Positions 11,320 to 24,060 of a DNA stretch of 64,000 nucleotides are shown in pieces; the stretch's first letter is position 1, and every line of letters starts with the position of its first letter. A program made the translations under genes and the position numbers. This stretch comes from Condylostoma magnum (Eukaryota > Ciliophora > Heterotrichea > Heterotrichida > Condylostomatidae), in contig CAKKTI010000042.1 in assembly GCA_920105805.1 (NCBI GenBank), positions 22,488-86,487 of the forward strand, read 5' to 3'. A model generated the notes under the pieces. The model made no database searches. It was not told the origin of the DNA and saw only the letters and a program-made list of their open reading frames with translations.

Positions 11320-12018
11320 ATGATATAGCAATTTAAGTAAGCTATTGCCGATTTTTAGTTTGAAGTTGATTTAGAGGCTAGTTAGTGCATTAAAACGTGT
11401 GAGGAAACTAAAGATTACTTTAGTAAGGGATTTCTGTATGTTTTGTAAAAGAGTAATTTACTATATAAGGAATTAAAGTAAGAAAGTGAAGATGCTGCAA
11501 AACTGGCTAAAATACTGAAGAAAATGAATAGTTGCGCCCACGAACAGTTTGAATAACTACTTGAGGAATCAAATCAAAATCTATGAGGTGAATTAGATGT
11601 AGAATTATAAAAAAATAACTAAGAGCTAAACCTACAAGAGATCTAATAGCAGGAGTAATTGCATCAAACTTTAACAGAAATATAATCTTTATAAAATGAC
11701 ATAGATATTTGAAATAAGATCCATTTATAAGAAGCTTAAGAGGAAATGTAAAGTATAAAGGACAAAAATACATAAGAAGTTCAACAATTACTCTAAGAAC
11801 TCGAATAAGAAGCTGTATATTTAGAATAAGAAACAATTTAAAAGTAACAAGAATTATAAGAAGCTCATTAGTTATCCAGGCACGAAATCGATTAAAGTCA
11901 TACATAAATAGAGTAAGCTCTATACAAAGAGTATACAATGGCCATGAGAGATGCAGAAGAATTAATATAGTAACATTTTGATTTAACTAATTTACAAATG
12001 GTTTTATAAAACGCATAG
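11320..12018 (+). CDS. Coiled-coil protein, unknown
   Basis: About 230 residues, almost entirely Gln/Glu/Leu-rich heptads (for example LLQELEQEAVYLEQETIQ), so a long alpha-helical coiled coil is expected. A Cys-containing N-terminal segment (ECxKTCEE-like) precedes it. No signal peptide or membrane segment is seen. More than a quarter of the residues are Gln, most encoded by TAA/TAG. The stop is TAA (12007-12009) or TAG (12016-12018); the next gene starts at 12029. It could be a cytoskeletal or ciliary linker, but nothing specific supports that. Confidence 0.6.
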
Positions 12019-12028
12019 CAAAATAAAA

Positions 12029-15000
12029 ATGTAAGTGATAGTTTACGGAATCTACATGGTATGCTCTTTATTATTCATTATGTCCCTTTCAGGACTAAAT
12101 AATCAAGGAACAGCTAAACGTGGCAATTTTTACGGGATATCTGGGATGACTTTAGCAATTTGTGCAACTATGTTTTTATCAGACTTTGCTAATAACTTCC
12201 TCTTATTCGGCATTGCAGCTGGAGTAGGTGGGCTAATTGGGCTCATATTAGCCATAAGAGTAGATATGATAGCGATGCCTCAGCTGGTGGCAGCATTGCA
12301 TAGTTTTGTAGGACTTGCGGCAGTATTAGTAGGCTATTCCAAGTATCTAGAGACTAACAAAGAAAGCTTAATGGAATTAATTGAAACATTTATAGGTGTT
12401 TTTATTGGAGCACTTACTTTCACAGGGTCTTTAGTAGCCTGGGGGAAACTTTAAGGTATTTTGAGATCATCGCCACTTATTATACTAGGATGGGGCAGAC
12501 ACTTAATAAATCTGTTAATAATTGTAAACTCATTACTACTTTGTGTGTGCTTTTGTTTAAAAATCTACCCTCTCTACGCTTTAGGACTAATGACTGTCTT
12601 ATCTTTCATACTCGGATGGCATTTAGTAATGGCGATTGGAGGGGCTGACATGCCTGTAGTAGTATCAATGCTAAACTCGTATTCTGGATGGGCCACTTCG
12701 GCTAGTGGGTTTTTACTAGAAAACTAGCTTTTGATTATAACTGGAGCGTTAGTTGGGTCATCTGGTGCTATTCTTAGTTATATTATGTGTAAAGCCATGA
12801 ATCGGTCGTTTTTTAGCGTGATAATGGGAGGATTTGGAGTTAGTTCGGGCACAATGCAGCCTAATGTTAGTGATAAGCAACCTATTGAAACAGACTGTGA
12901 GCAGTTGGTAAAGGAAATATAACAAGCAAAAAATATTGTTATTGTGCCTGGATACGGCATGGCTGTTGCTAGGTGTCAGCATGATACTGGGACTTTGGCG
13001 CAAGTTATGAGAAAAGCTGGGAAAAAGGTTAATTTCTGCATACACCCTGTAGCCGGAAGACTACCAGGACATATGAATGTACTGCTTGCAGAGGCTTCCG
13101 TACCTTATGATATTGTATTGGAAATGGATGAAATCAACAAAGACTTTAAAGAGGCTGACATAGTATTGGTAATTGGAGCTAACGATATAGTTAACCCCGA
13201 TGCTTTGAATAACCCTAATTCTCCTATAGCCGGAATGCCTGTATGCGAGGTATGGAAAAGCAAAAGAGTTGTTGTGTTTAAAAGAGGAGCTGGTACTGGA
13301 TATGCTGGAATTGAAAACCCATTATTCATTGAAGAGTGCACACGGATGTATTATGGAGGAGCTGATAAGTCAATTAAAGAGATTTTAAACAAATTAACTG
13401 CGGGAATGGATGCAAACCCTATTAATATACAAGTAGTAGAATAAAAGGTTGAGGAAAATTATATAAATGAAAAAGATATCCCTACTCCTACTAGAAGCAT
13501 AGGAGTTCCTAAAGAAATATTTGCAGGTGAGTAAAGAATAGCAGTTGTTCCTAAGCATGTCAAAAAGTTTAGGCTATTAGGATTTAATGTTTATATAGAA
13601 GAAGGAGCAGGAATCGGTGCTAATTATTTTGATTGTGATTATGAAAAAGAAGGAGCTATTATAGCATCTCATGAAACTGTCTGGTAGTAAGACATTATTT
13701 TAAAGATAAGACAAGCTGACTAATAAAAGGAAATTCCCTTACTCTAAAGCAAACAATATTTAGTAAACTATGCCTTCCCAGGCTAAAATGAGTCCTATTT
13801 CCAACAAATATGCACTTAATACCCTGAATTAACTATTTTAGCAATGGATTAAGTTCCAAGAATTACAAGGGCCTAAAAGCTAGACTCACTTAGTTCGATG
13901 GCAAATCTTGCTGGATACAGAGCAGTAATAGAGGCCTTAACTCACTACAATAAAATTCCAAAACAACAAATCACAGCGGCTGGTAAAATTGCCCCTGCAT
14001 AAATCTTTATAATAGGAGCTGGAGTGGCAGGACTGGCAGCTATTGGGTACAGTAAGAGTATGGGATGCATAGTAAAGGTATTTGACACTCGGCCTGCTGC
14101 AAAGGAACAGGCTGAAAGCTTGGGAGCAGAGTTCCTAGAAATTAACTGTGCTGAAGATGGAACAGGGGTTGGAGGCTATGCTAAAGAAATGTCAGACAAT
14201 TATAAGCAAGCCTAGAGCAAATTAACAATGGATACTGCGAGGGAAGTAGACATGATTATAACAACTGCATTGATTCCTGGCAGACAAGCACCTATTCTAT
14301 TAACTAAGGAAATGGTAAAGCAAATGAAGCCTGGAAGTGTTATTGTAGACTTAGCAGCTGAAATGGGAGGCAATTGTGAGTTAACACAGCCGGGAAAAGT
14401 TGTTGTTGAAAATGGAGTAAGCATCGTTGGATATACTGATTTATTGTCTAGAATGGCACCCTTGAGCTCAGAATTGTATTCAATGAATTTATGGTATTTA
14501 ATGGAGGAAATGGGAGGAGCCACAGAGTTCAAAGTTGATTTGGATAATGATATTGTAGGAAAAATGACTGTCATTAATGAAGGAAAGTTTACATGGACAC
14601 CACCTAGTATACCAACTGCTCCTCAGGTAAAGAAGTAGGAGGTATAGGTAGAAAAATTAGAAGTAACAGAAAGTATATAAGTTGAGTATGAATCCACTTG
14701 CTCATAAATCGTATCTGTGCTAGGATTTTGCTTTAATATTGCTCTTATGACGGGATTATTTGTACTTGTGGAAGTAGGAATCGGGGATAAATTTGCTAAT
14801 TTGTTCCTTTCCTTTATACTTGCAATATTCCTAGGTTATTTTGTAATTTGGAACGTTGCCCCCTCTCTACACACACCTCTAATGAGTGTTACTAATGCTA
14901 TATCTGGAATAATTATAATTGGAGCAATGTTGGAGCTAGATGGACGCTCTAAGTTTTTCCTGAATGAATCCTCTTCTATTGGAGTTTCAGCTGTGTTCTT

Positions 15001-15070
15001 TGCAAGTATCAATGTATTCGGAGGATTTTTAGTCACATACAGGATGCTAAGGATGTTTAAAAAGAATTAG
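12029..15070 (+). CDS. NNT: Proton-translocating NAD(P) transhydrogenase, fused beta-alpha
   Basis: 1013 residues. It transfers hydride between NADH and NADP+, coupled to proton movement across the inner mitochondrial membrane. The domain order is the reverse of the animal enzyme. The beta-type membrane part comes first (~1-275, eight or so helices, including [20 protein letters not shown]). The NADP-binding dIII follows (~285-470, with [14 protein letters not shown] at ~306). Then comes the NAD-binding dI (~489-870: [34 protein letters not shown]), and last the alpha-type membrane helices (~890-1013). Such beta-alpha chains are known in some protists. The start ATG is followed by TAA (Gln). 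The family ends in RMLRMFKK, so TAG at 15068-15070 must be a true stop. Confidence 0.96.
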
Positions 15071-15078
15071 TTATTTAT

Positions 15079-16509
15079 TTAAGCTATTTTTCTTAAAATA
15101 AAGGCCTCTGTTTTACCCCATGTCATCTTCACAGTTGCTTAAGTTATCATTTCAAACTCTTTATTTTTTGGAAATTACTTCAATGTTATGAATCTTGCAC
15201 CTTGTTTCATTTACAAGGCTTTTTTATATAAGTCTACCATTTACTCATCAACAAAACATATGCTAGAGGAGAACACAACATCTGCATCACTTCAGTCTAC
15301 TTCGTTTAGATCACCTTATATTATATTGATTGGAACTAAAGGATATTCACTTTCAATATTAGAAATCAATTCTTAGGATAATCTGCATAATTCAGGCAAA
15401 TATTCAACTCCTTTTGCTATACTAAATTAAGGAAAGAAGAGTGAAGCACATAATAAGCATTTTCCTGTTCCACTACCTAAATCCCAAAATACTTCTCCTT
15501 CAGTTGGATTGCATATTTAAATCAAAGGAATCAAATGCATTAGTTCTACCTCTCCATATGTAAAATCAACCTTTTAAGCTATATTCAACCTTTCCCGTTC
15601 TTCTGTAGATATCAATCCTCCGTCTATTTCTTTAAAGATGTCATTGAAAAAGTTAAATTTTGGAAGAATTTGTTAGTCAATTAACTCAATTTCTTATATT
15701 TCTTACTTGCTTAGTGTTATCTCTATAGGACTTTCTTACAAATTTTAAACAGATAAATAACATTATTTATTAGTGTACTTCCATAGATCCGTATCAAAGC
15801 ATAGAGCCAATGTATCATAATCATCAAACGAAGTATTTTACATCTCTTCTTGTTCATAGTTAAGGTTCTTCATTATATTATTATCTGTAAAAATTTAAGG
15901 CATTAGAGATTAATAAGGATCAATTATATAATAAAGTGATTATATCTTTTAAAAGTCATGATCCAATTAATCATTTCCAATACAAAATCTACAATTCTTT
16001 TCATTAGGAAACAAATAAGCTGAGCTAACAAATAATTTAACTTGGCCTCTTCCAGGATTACATTTTATTTATAGTCTGCTTAATCCTGCACTTTGTATTT
16101 AAAATTGAAAGTATCCTACTTTATCAATCTAACCATTTCAACTTTCATCTAATTATATATGTTATGCTACTGGAGCTTGCTTCACTGTTAGTTTGCATCT
16201 GTGTTAGCCTTCTTTAAATGGAAAAATTCCAATATAATAAGTTCCTGGCCTAAAATTATCATCGTTTTTACTGAGAATGATTCTATTACTTCCAATTTGT
16301 AATGATTTTTTGTCAAAATTAGAAGTTGATATATTCTAGTCTTCATATTTCACATATAAATCAGTATCACTGTCATTTGTTAAAGGTTCGCATTCTATGC
16401 TAATCATCTTACTATTATCTTCTACAATAACACTGAAAATTTTACCTGCGACGCCATCTAATTCACTTTCAACACTATTGCCTATCTCTATTGGCTAAAT
16501 TGATGACAT
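15079..16509 (-). CDS. DOT1-like SAM-dependent methyltransferase with N-terminal beta domain
   Basis: 476 residues. The C-terminal ~170 residues form a Rossmann methyltransferase of the DOT1 type. DFTYGEVELM precedes motif I, FWDLGSGTGKCLL (Asp about residue 343), then GVEYLPELCRLSQEL binds the ribose, and IIQGDLNEVDW and VVFSSSICFVDEQM follow. DOT1 enzymes methylate histone H3 Lys79. Ciliates have several divergent copies, and the substrate of this one is unknown. The N-terminal ~230 residues look like a beta-rich domain resembling pre-peptidase or adhesion modules (GYFQFQIQSAGLSRLQIKC). That is odd for a nuclear enzyme. It ends at TAA, 8 nt from the transhydrogenase stop. Confidence 0.8.
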
Positions 16510-16614
16510 TTATAATTTTGTAGTTTATTGTACTAGTATTAACCAAAAAATTTAGCATATAAGGTTAAAAAACCTCTATTTTAAATTATTTAATCATCCA
16601 AGTTTGTAAAAATA

Positions 16615-18219
16615 ATGAAATATAATAAAAAATAAGACTTCTTAGACAATAAAATTACACAATTACTTAAAAATAAGAAACTGGCTTCTCAACTAAATAC
16701 AATGAATATGAATTCAAAGCCAAGACTTCTTGATTAAAAAAATACAAGAGTCGCAGGATACATTCCAATTTACAGATAAAAGATTCCTTAATCTCATTCA
16801 TTATCTAGAATACAATCTCCTGCTAGAGTTAAATTAGATAAGATTAAGTACAACAAGCTACATTTAAGGAAAAACTCTAGTTCTTTATCAAGGAATACAA
16901 AAATGAACAACACAACCATTGATCACGAAAAACAAATTTCAAATTCAAAAAAAGTTTTAAGTAAATTAAGATACGCTGCTTTGAAAGCTAAAAGTGATGT
17001 ATTCGAGCTAAAAAGAGATATATCCACATATGAGTATTAATTTGGTAAGTAGTTTAAATTGTAAAAAGTTATAATGAAGTTAGTCAAGCTTTCAGATAAA
17101 TTGCCGAATACTTAATCATCATTTGATATAATTTACGACAATTAAAAGTAAGCTAATAATAAATTATTTGTTACATTAAGATAAGCAAACGATATTTATA
17201 ATAGCTATTCAGATGAAGAAATTTAACTTCCAAAGCAAATGATTAGAATAAACTAAGAGTAAAGAATATTCCAAAAATAAGCTGATTTGAATCTATTAAC
17301 AAGTGGATTCATTTAAATTTCTGGACTAAACTGTTTGTATAAGATAAAGAGTGATAGGTGATTAACTAGATTTGAGATCTAAATAAATACTACATCTGGA
17401 CTTTTCTTCTCATATAATATGAAAATAGATATTCCATCTTAAAACCCAAGAGAATTAGACATAAAAGAGTTCGTATATTAAAATCTCCTTTAAAAAGTTT
17501 ACTTTTATTATTAGCCAATTAACAGTAGTATGACCTTAGAGTATAATTCCCAACATTATATTAGTTTTATAAATATAGTAACAGATGTAAAAGGATTAGG
17601 ACTGACAAATATAGAAATTTTATAACATGATGAAGACGATAAAATACTTTTGAAATTAAATAAAAACTGATTTTAAATCATTACAAGGAAAAAAGAGCTT
17701 GAAATATAGGATTCTATCTTTACAGTTAAAATGAGTACTTTAGAGAGGAAAATAAGACAGCATTTAGTGTTTCATCCCTAAAAGAATTAACCTTTTTGAA
17801 ATCTAAGCTAAAATGAGAACTTTTTATATAGATTTAAGGAAAGGAAATCTAGGTTTTTAAATGATGCTTACTTGTAAGATGTATTTCATGGATACAACTT
17901 TACTACTGTTAAAAGTCTGTAATTTTACTACAATCCGACAACTTCTAAAGTATCCTTAAATTCATATAGTCCAGATTATGTTCAATTAACTATATCTCTC
18001 TAGAAAAGTAGATCAAAAGGCCAAATCATGATAACACAAGGTGGAAATACATTAATGGAAATAACATCCGATTCAAGTTGATATAAGTTCATAAAAAGCC
18101 TTCAATTTACAACTCTAACACGAAGCATAGTTACAATTATAACTAGCTTAGAACTAGGTCTAATTCTCCAAAAGATTTTCTACCAATGAAGTATAATTAA
18201 TAAAATCACACTAAATTAA
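16615..18219 (+). CDS. Unknown ~530-residue protein
   Basis: I do not recognise it. The first ~130 residues are basic, Ser/Lys-rich and probably disordered. A helical segment follows, and from ~210 a long mixed alpha/beta region (FIQISGLNCLYKIKSDRW, RFEIQINTTSGLFFSYNMK) extends to the end. No signal peptide or clear membrane helix is seen. The start is either ATG 16615 or the in-frame ATG 16702. The stop is uncertain: TAA at 18217-18219 would leave 1 nt before the next ATG, while TGA at 18187-18189 would leave 31 nt. The even amino-acid composition supports a real gene. Confidence 0.6.
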
Positions 18220-18220
18220 T

Positions 18221-20242
18221 ATGTTTTAAAGCTGTTAATTAGAAATAGATTTTGATATTGAAGAACCCTTGGCAGGATTTGGAGTAGAAAGATCTGAGGA
18301 GGAATTAAACAGGTGATCTACTAATGAGTCCTATGATGATGTAGAAAAGGCACTTCATCTATTAGAACATGGGTATAATGAGTAAAAAGAATCTGTATTA
18401 GCTAATATCCCTCGGCTCTACTAGATTAATTAAAGTATTTTGTAATAACTCTGGGGAAATTTACCTACTTGAGAGGAAAATCTCCAAGTAATGGCAGGAA
18501 AGGCTTTACAATGCATTCTATCAACTAATAATCTTGATAAAAAGTATGAAGAAATTATTGAAGCAACTGTTACAATGCTAACAATGCTAACTCCAAGCAT
18601 ATCAGAAAGTTGGATACCAGTTTTCAAACTTTTGTGTAAAAAGGCTCCAAGCAGGTTGCTTTAGAAACACTTTATTAGCTTTATTCTTATATAATAAGAT
18701 TATAGCTTCCCTATGAGAATGATGTATGCCCAGATGTCTGCTCCATTGATGTAAGCGTTGGGGTAGAACGTAAGTGACTAGTTTTTGGATAAGGTGATTA
18801 CTCTTGCTTAGGATGTTAATAATGACATAAGAGGACTAATGTGCAGATAAATGAGTAAAATATGCAGATCCTCCGAATAAAGCTATTTAAATGACAAGTT
18901 TACTCCTACTATTGAATAACTATTAAAAGATCATTCACCTTAGGTACAGCATCAAGCTCTGATAATGATTCTGAAAATAACTGATGTTATTAGGTTAAGA
19001 TTTGTTAAAGAAACTGTTGTAAAATTACTGTCATCATAATACTTCTGCAGTAGAGATTAAGCTATTAGGCTTGAAATAGCAGAGAATATAGGAGTTATAA
19101 TACAAAAATTTAAGAAAGAATTAAGTAATGAGGAGTTTAAGTAGAGCTTGCATTAATGTTATCTATAGTTATGCAATAGTAGTACTAAAGAAATTCGCTT
19201 GTATGCTGCATAAAATTTTCCAGTGTTTTTGGGAGAATTTGGTGTATAAAATTTTGAGAAGAATTACAGTAAGATTTTTGACTCGCTTTGTAGAGACAAT
19301 AGTACTAAAGTTAGACAGCAGTGTGCCAAAGCATTACCTGAACTAATAAAACTGATAGGATCTAAATCACCTTATCTTTCTAAATTAATTCGATGTTTGG
19401 CCTTTGATGTAAAAGTTTTTAACTTTATAATTCCCAACTTAGGCGTAATATTATCCACTATTCATGTAGATGATGAATTCTCAAAGCATATTGTACAGTA
19501 ATTAAAACCAAACTCATATTGGAGAAGTGTGCACTAGCTATTAGAATAAATTAGTGCAGTTTTGTATAAGTATGACATAATATTTATATAGGAATACATT
19601 TTACCTAATTTGATGAACATAATGCACAATGCTGTCAAACCACTATAAATTAAAGCAGCTGAGGTCTATTTATAGTCAATGCGGAAGGTGTATTCAGCTG
19701 ATAAACGAGACTGCATGTGCAAATAATTAATACAAGAATTTGCAGAGTCTCCAAGCTGCTTAAAACGATCTTTGTTTTTAGATTTTGCGATTTTATTTCA
19801 AAAGACTCATTCTATAAGTTATTTTACAAGAAAAGTGTATCCTTATATAGTCTAATTGGCTAGAGATCCTGTTATTCAAGTAAAAATCGCATTTATAGTT
19901 CTAGCTCCTGAAATAAGAAAATGCTTTAATAATATCCAAAACGCTGAGGAAATAAAGCAGATTTTGCATGAATATGCGAATAGTTAAGATAGAACAATAA
20001 GCTAACTTTCTTAGAAATCTCTTTAAGATATAGAAAGTCCATCAATTCAATAAGCAGTCAATCAATTAGAATTAGAGGAAAATTAGAAGCTGATGCACGA
20101 ATAAGAGTAAGAATTACACGATGCTCGATACCAACATGAGAGAAAACTAATAGCAGATGAAATAAGTGGAAGATCTAAACACACTGGGAAGGGAAAGAAA
20201 GGAAAGAGGAAAAGTGTTAAATCACAAAGCAAAATTAGATAG
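18221..20242 (+). CDS. HEAT-repeat protein resembling PP4 regulatory subunit 1
   Basis: 673 residues of tandem two-helix HEAT repeats from about residue 40 to 590, for example KEIRLYAAQNFPVFLGEFG and TKVRQQCAKALPELIKLIG. The VR-x-x-(C/A)AK pattern is seen in PP2A/PP4 scaffold subunits. The best family match I can see by eye is PPP4R1, which holds protein phosphatase 4 catalytic subunits; a PP2A-A or PP4R4 relative is the main alternative. The ~80-residue C-terminal tail is charged and ends in a very basic GKGKKGKRKS cluster, perhaps a nuclear signal. It ends TAG TAA. The preceding gene may end 1 nt upstream of this ATG. Confidence 0.7.
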
Positions 20243-20265
20243 TAAATAAAAGGGAGTTAATATAA

Positions 20266-22113
20266 ATGACAGAAGATATAATCATTGATCCGTTGACTTC
20301 TTTTCTTAATGAAAACTCCTAAAGAATTGATTAGACTGCATAGGAAGAAAAGAAGAAAGAAACAATAACGAAAATATTAGGCAAACAATTATTGCCTGGA
20401 GAAATTATTCAGTTTACTAGAGTTAATAGATCAGAATAGGATGAATATGTGCCTTGCGTCTACTTCGATCATCTTAAAGCCTCCTATGATATGAGATTTA
20501 CCATAACTTCATATAGAATTATTCTAGAGCCAGAAAATTATCAGCTTTACATAGAAAATCATATTAGAAGGGATTTTTTTGACATTCCTTTAATGATGAT
20601 TAGAAACTTCGAAAGGGTTTAAGATAAAAGCTTATTAATGACTATAGAAATATTTACAAAAGATTTCAGATAGATAAGAATAGGATTTAATATACCAGAT
20701 TACCATGAGTATAACATATACCAATGTCTTGCATCAAGCATTTACTCCTCATATATTCAAAGTACATTTGCTTTCCATTATCAACAAAGGTAAAATGATT
20801 GATCAATAATAGATGTACTAAGCGATTATAAGCGAATGAATATTAATTTTTAAGACTAAAACTGTAAGTTTAAACTGGTTAACAACTCAGTAGGGTAAAT
20901 ATGCCCAAGTTATTATTCCTTTTTTATTGTTCCTTCTAAAGTATAACATTATTAATTAATTCAAGTTGCTGAATTCAGAACAAAACAGCGAGTGCCAGTA
21001 CTTGCTTGAGCTCATAAACGCACACAGGTCTGCATTTGGAGATCATCATAGCCCAAAACAGGATGAAAAACAAATCGTTCGTAAGAAGATGAAGCTTATA
21101 TATCTCTTCTAGCAGAGTTTTCTATAAAGTAAGATATTCTGAATATTTTTGATGCTAGGCCGTATATTAGCGCTCAGGCAAATAGAGCAACAGGCGGAGG
21201 AGTAGAAAACAAAAACTATTATGAAAATATTGAACTAACTTTTCTATATATTCCTAATATTCATGCAGTTAGAGATGCATATAATGGAGTGTTCTAAGCT
21301 TATAATTCAAATAGGTTTTTGTCAGCTTTGGAAAAATCTGGATGGTTAGATTTACAAGCTAATTTACTAAATGGAGCAGTATAAATAGTTAATTCTATTA
21401 TAAGCGGAACAAGTGTACTGATTCATTGCAGTGACGGGTGGGATAGAACCTCATAGTTAGCTTCTTTGTCTCAGTTGATGCTAGATTCTCATTACAGATC
21501 TATTGAGGGCTTCTGTAGTTTGATTGAGAAAGACTGAATTAGTTCTGGGCACTAATTTGCAAGAAGATATGGTTTTGCTAGTGCTAATTGATAAGATGAC
21601 TAAAGATCTCCTATTTTTACTTAATTCTTAGACGCTCTGTTTTAAATCATTAAATAATTTCCTACACATTTTGAATATAGTATTACTTTACTTCATGATT
21701 TAGATTACTATGTAAAATCTGGGCTATTTGGTAATTTCTTATGTGATAATCACCAAGAAAGATTAAAGAATAATGTGTTTGAGAACACTTAATCTATATG
21801 AGATTATATTATAAGTAATAGGTTGCAATACATTAATCCGTTTTACTAAGAAGGTTAGGATGAGATTATATTGCCAAATGTCTCTGTAAGGAGGATGGAG
21901 GTGTGGACGGAGAACTTCTGTAAATGGATGCCTGACTTCTTTTACACTGCAATGCCTGATCTGAATCCAAGGATGCATCAGGAGGAGCTTATGAAGTTGC
22001 AAATAGGAGGCATGAATATGTATAAGGATCTAATTATCGAGAAAGACAATAAGATTGCACATTTAAGACGAAGGAAGCTAGAAGGCCAAGGGTTTGAGTT
22101 ATTAGAAAGTTAA
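20266..22113 (+). CDS. Myotubularin-family phosphoinositide 3-phosphatase
   Basis: 615 residues. It removes the 3-phosphate from PI3P and PI(3,5)P2 on endosomes. An N-terminal PH-GRAM region (~35-190) leads into the phosphatase domain. The C-x5-R signature CSDGWDRTSQ starts at Cys ~388, so it should be active rather than a pseudophosphatase. Other family marks are VLAWAHKRTQVCIWRSSQP, DARPYISAQANR, EGFCSLIEKDWISSGHQF and a final helical segment. No FYVE or second PH domain is seen. Several family-conserved Trp (for example LIEKDWIS) are TGA. It starts 23 nt after the upstream stop. VAC14, also in this window, acts on the same lipid pathway, but they are 30 kb apart. Confidence 0.95.
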
Positions 22114-22154
22114 TATTGGTAAAACTTATCTTCAATAATAGTTAATATAATTAA

Positions 22155-22826
22155 ATGGAATTATCCAGCGAGAATTTAATCTTAGACCTAGGAAATCTCG
22201 CAGGTACTGATTTAAACCTTCAAGACGAAGATAACTTACACCAGACAACTCTATCAAATACCCGAATTCTTTTATAAAATATCTACAAATTAGAGAAAGA
22301 TGAAGACGTTGAAGGAGTTTATTTCAAGCTACCATAACCAAGGATTATGCTCCCGAGAGAACTGGGTCCCCCTGAGCCTAAATCAATGACAAAGTGGGAG
22401 AAATTTAGAGTGGAAAAAGGACTGGGCAGGAGAAGGAAGAGGTCTCGATTGGTCTATGAGCCTCTAGTAGATGACTGGGTACCGAGATGGGGCCCTTACT
22501 CATCTAAAAAGATTTAAAAGAAGCATGAGTGGGCAAAAGAAATCAAAAACGGATAAGACCCGGTGGAAAAGGAAGGACATGAAAGGAATATCCAGAGACT
22601 GAGATAAAAGGAAAATTAAATAAAAAATTAACTGGCTGCTTCACTAGAAACAAAGAGATCTAAAAGGGATTTAGACAAAGCTATGAAAATTGCGAAATCC
22701 TCAACAGCTAAACTTGATCAGCCTATAAAGGTGAGAAAGCAGCCTAGATAACACAGAAATGCTAAAGATGAGAAGAATAAGAATATGGAGATTCTGGAAA
22801 GTGTTAGAAAATCATCAGCTAGATAA
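22155..22826 (+). CDS. RRS1: RRS1-like ribosome biogenesis protein
   Basis: 223 residues. RRS1 works with RPF2 to load 5S RNP onto the pre-60S ribosome in the nucleolus. The conserved core is present: LLQNIYKLEKDEDVEGVYF, then LPREKGPP-like LPRELGPPEPKSMTKWEKF, then RSRLVYEPLVDDWVPRWG. A Lys/Arg-rich tail follows. The length fits the short protist and plant forms. The stop is TAA 22824-22826, or TGA 22830-22832 two codons later; the convergent PP2C gene stops at 22833, so the two coding regions touch. Confidence 0.9.
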
Positions 22827-22832
22827 ATTTGA

Positions 22833-24050
22833 TTAACTATTCGGGCTAGTTTCCACTTGTTTTCTCATAGGGTTAGGGTGCTTGTTGATCTCAATCACTA
22901 TACACGAAATATCATCCACCATTACCCCTTCACTTTATGCCATTAGAATCCATCTTAATCTAGCTTCCTCACTCAAAAGTCTTGCTATTGAGACATTTCC
23001 CGGAGATATTGGCTCTTGCTGTGAACTCGATTCATACTTTCTATAAAACTCAACAAAGTTAATTGCCTCTCTACTAGTTAAAACATCCCAAACTCCGTCA
23101 CTTCCTAATATAATAAATTAATCACTTTAAAAGTCTAATTCATATTACCCTGTAATCGGGTCATTTATAACCCCTATATCTCTCGCACCAAAGTCCCCAA
23201 TACTTCTTGACATTGCTAAGCCTGGATAGTTTTCCCCTTTCTTCCATACACGATGAGGTCCGAAGTCAGAACCATCGTGATTATCAGATCTAGCAACTTG
23301 TCCTCCAGCTGAGTAAATTCTTAATAGCTCGTCCAATTACTCGGGTTTCTATGAAAAGGTTAATTAATTGATATATAAACCTTAGTCAGGGATTACTCTA
23401 AGTTCTTGTATTGGTTAAAGAGTAGGAAAATCAGAGTGAAATTACTCCTCTTACACCACTTTTACACTATTTTAATTCTTAGTAGCTAGAATTGCTTTGG
23501 AATCTCCAATATTAGCAATGTAAATGTTTTGTTTTATAAATAGGAGAAAAATACCCGTTGATCCAGCAGTTTAAGTGTTAATGTTTGACTTTTCTATGGA
23601 TCTAACACAGTATTAGCAAATCTTCTCTATTTGCTCATAGGGGTTTTACTTTATATCACGATAATGCTTATCTAGGTACTTCTCGGCATTCTTTTTGCAT
23701 GATTCAGCAATTTTCTCGCCTTATTTCCCATGTCCGTCGAAAAGTACTGCTAGCCCCAGTTTGTTTTTAGATATAAATCCACAACGATCCTAGCAAACCT
23801 TTTCTGGTATTCCTAGTGGATTAATCCCAGGAAGTACACATTAGCTAATTTATATTGCTTTTTAATCAATGTAAACCTTTTTAGATTTCTATGATTTAGG
23901 CTTTGTATGATGGATTTACATTTTATGCTTCTCTATTTTATTTTGCTTGTAGTGCGGAAACAATATTTCAGTCTTTGAGCTATAACGTAAGTTATTATAG
24001 TCAAATAGCTATTATACTTCCTTTTACTATTTAGACCTGCAACTGCCCAT
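22833..24050 (-). CDS. PP2C-family Ser/Thr protein phosphatase with MGSC N-terminus
   Basis: 405 residues. This is a metal-dependent (PPM) protein phosphatase. Recognisable parts are QDRCGFISK, LFDGHGKQGE (metal-binding Asp/Gly), AGSTGIFLLF, IANIGDSKAIL, GLAMSRSIGDF and FIILGSDGVWDVL, with the last metal Asp in VMVDDISCIVIE. The N-terminus MGSCRSKQQ fits N-myristoylation with a nearby Cys for palmitate, so membrane association is likely. The first ~85 residues are basic and not part of the domain. The stop is TAA at 22833-22835, directly against the RRS1 gene. Confidence 0.93.
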
Positions 24051-24060
24051 TTTTTAATTA

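Noticed and set aside
12758-13341. Minus-strand ORFs opposite the transhydrogenase
   Set aside because: Antisense shadows of a highly conserved gene.
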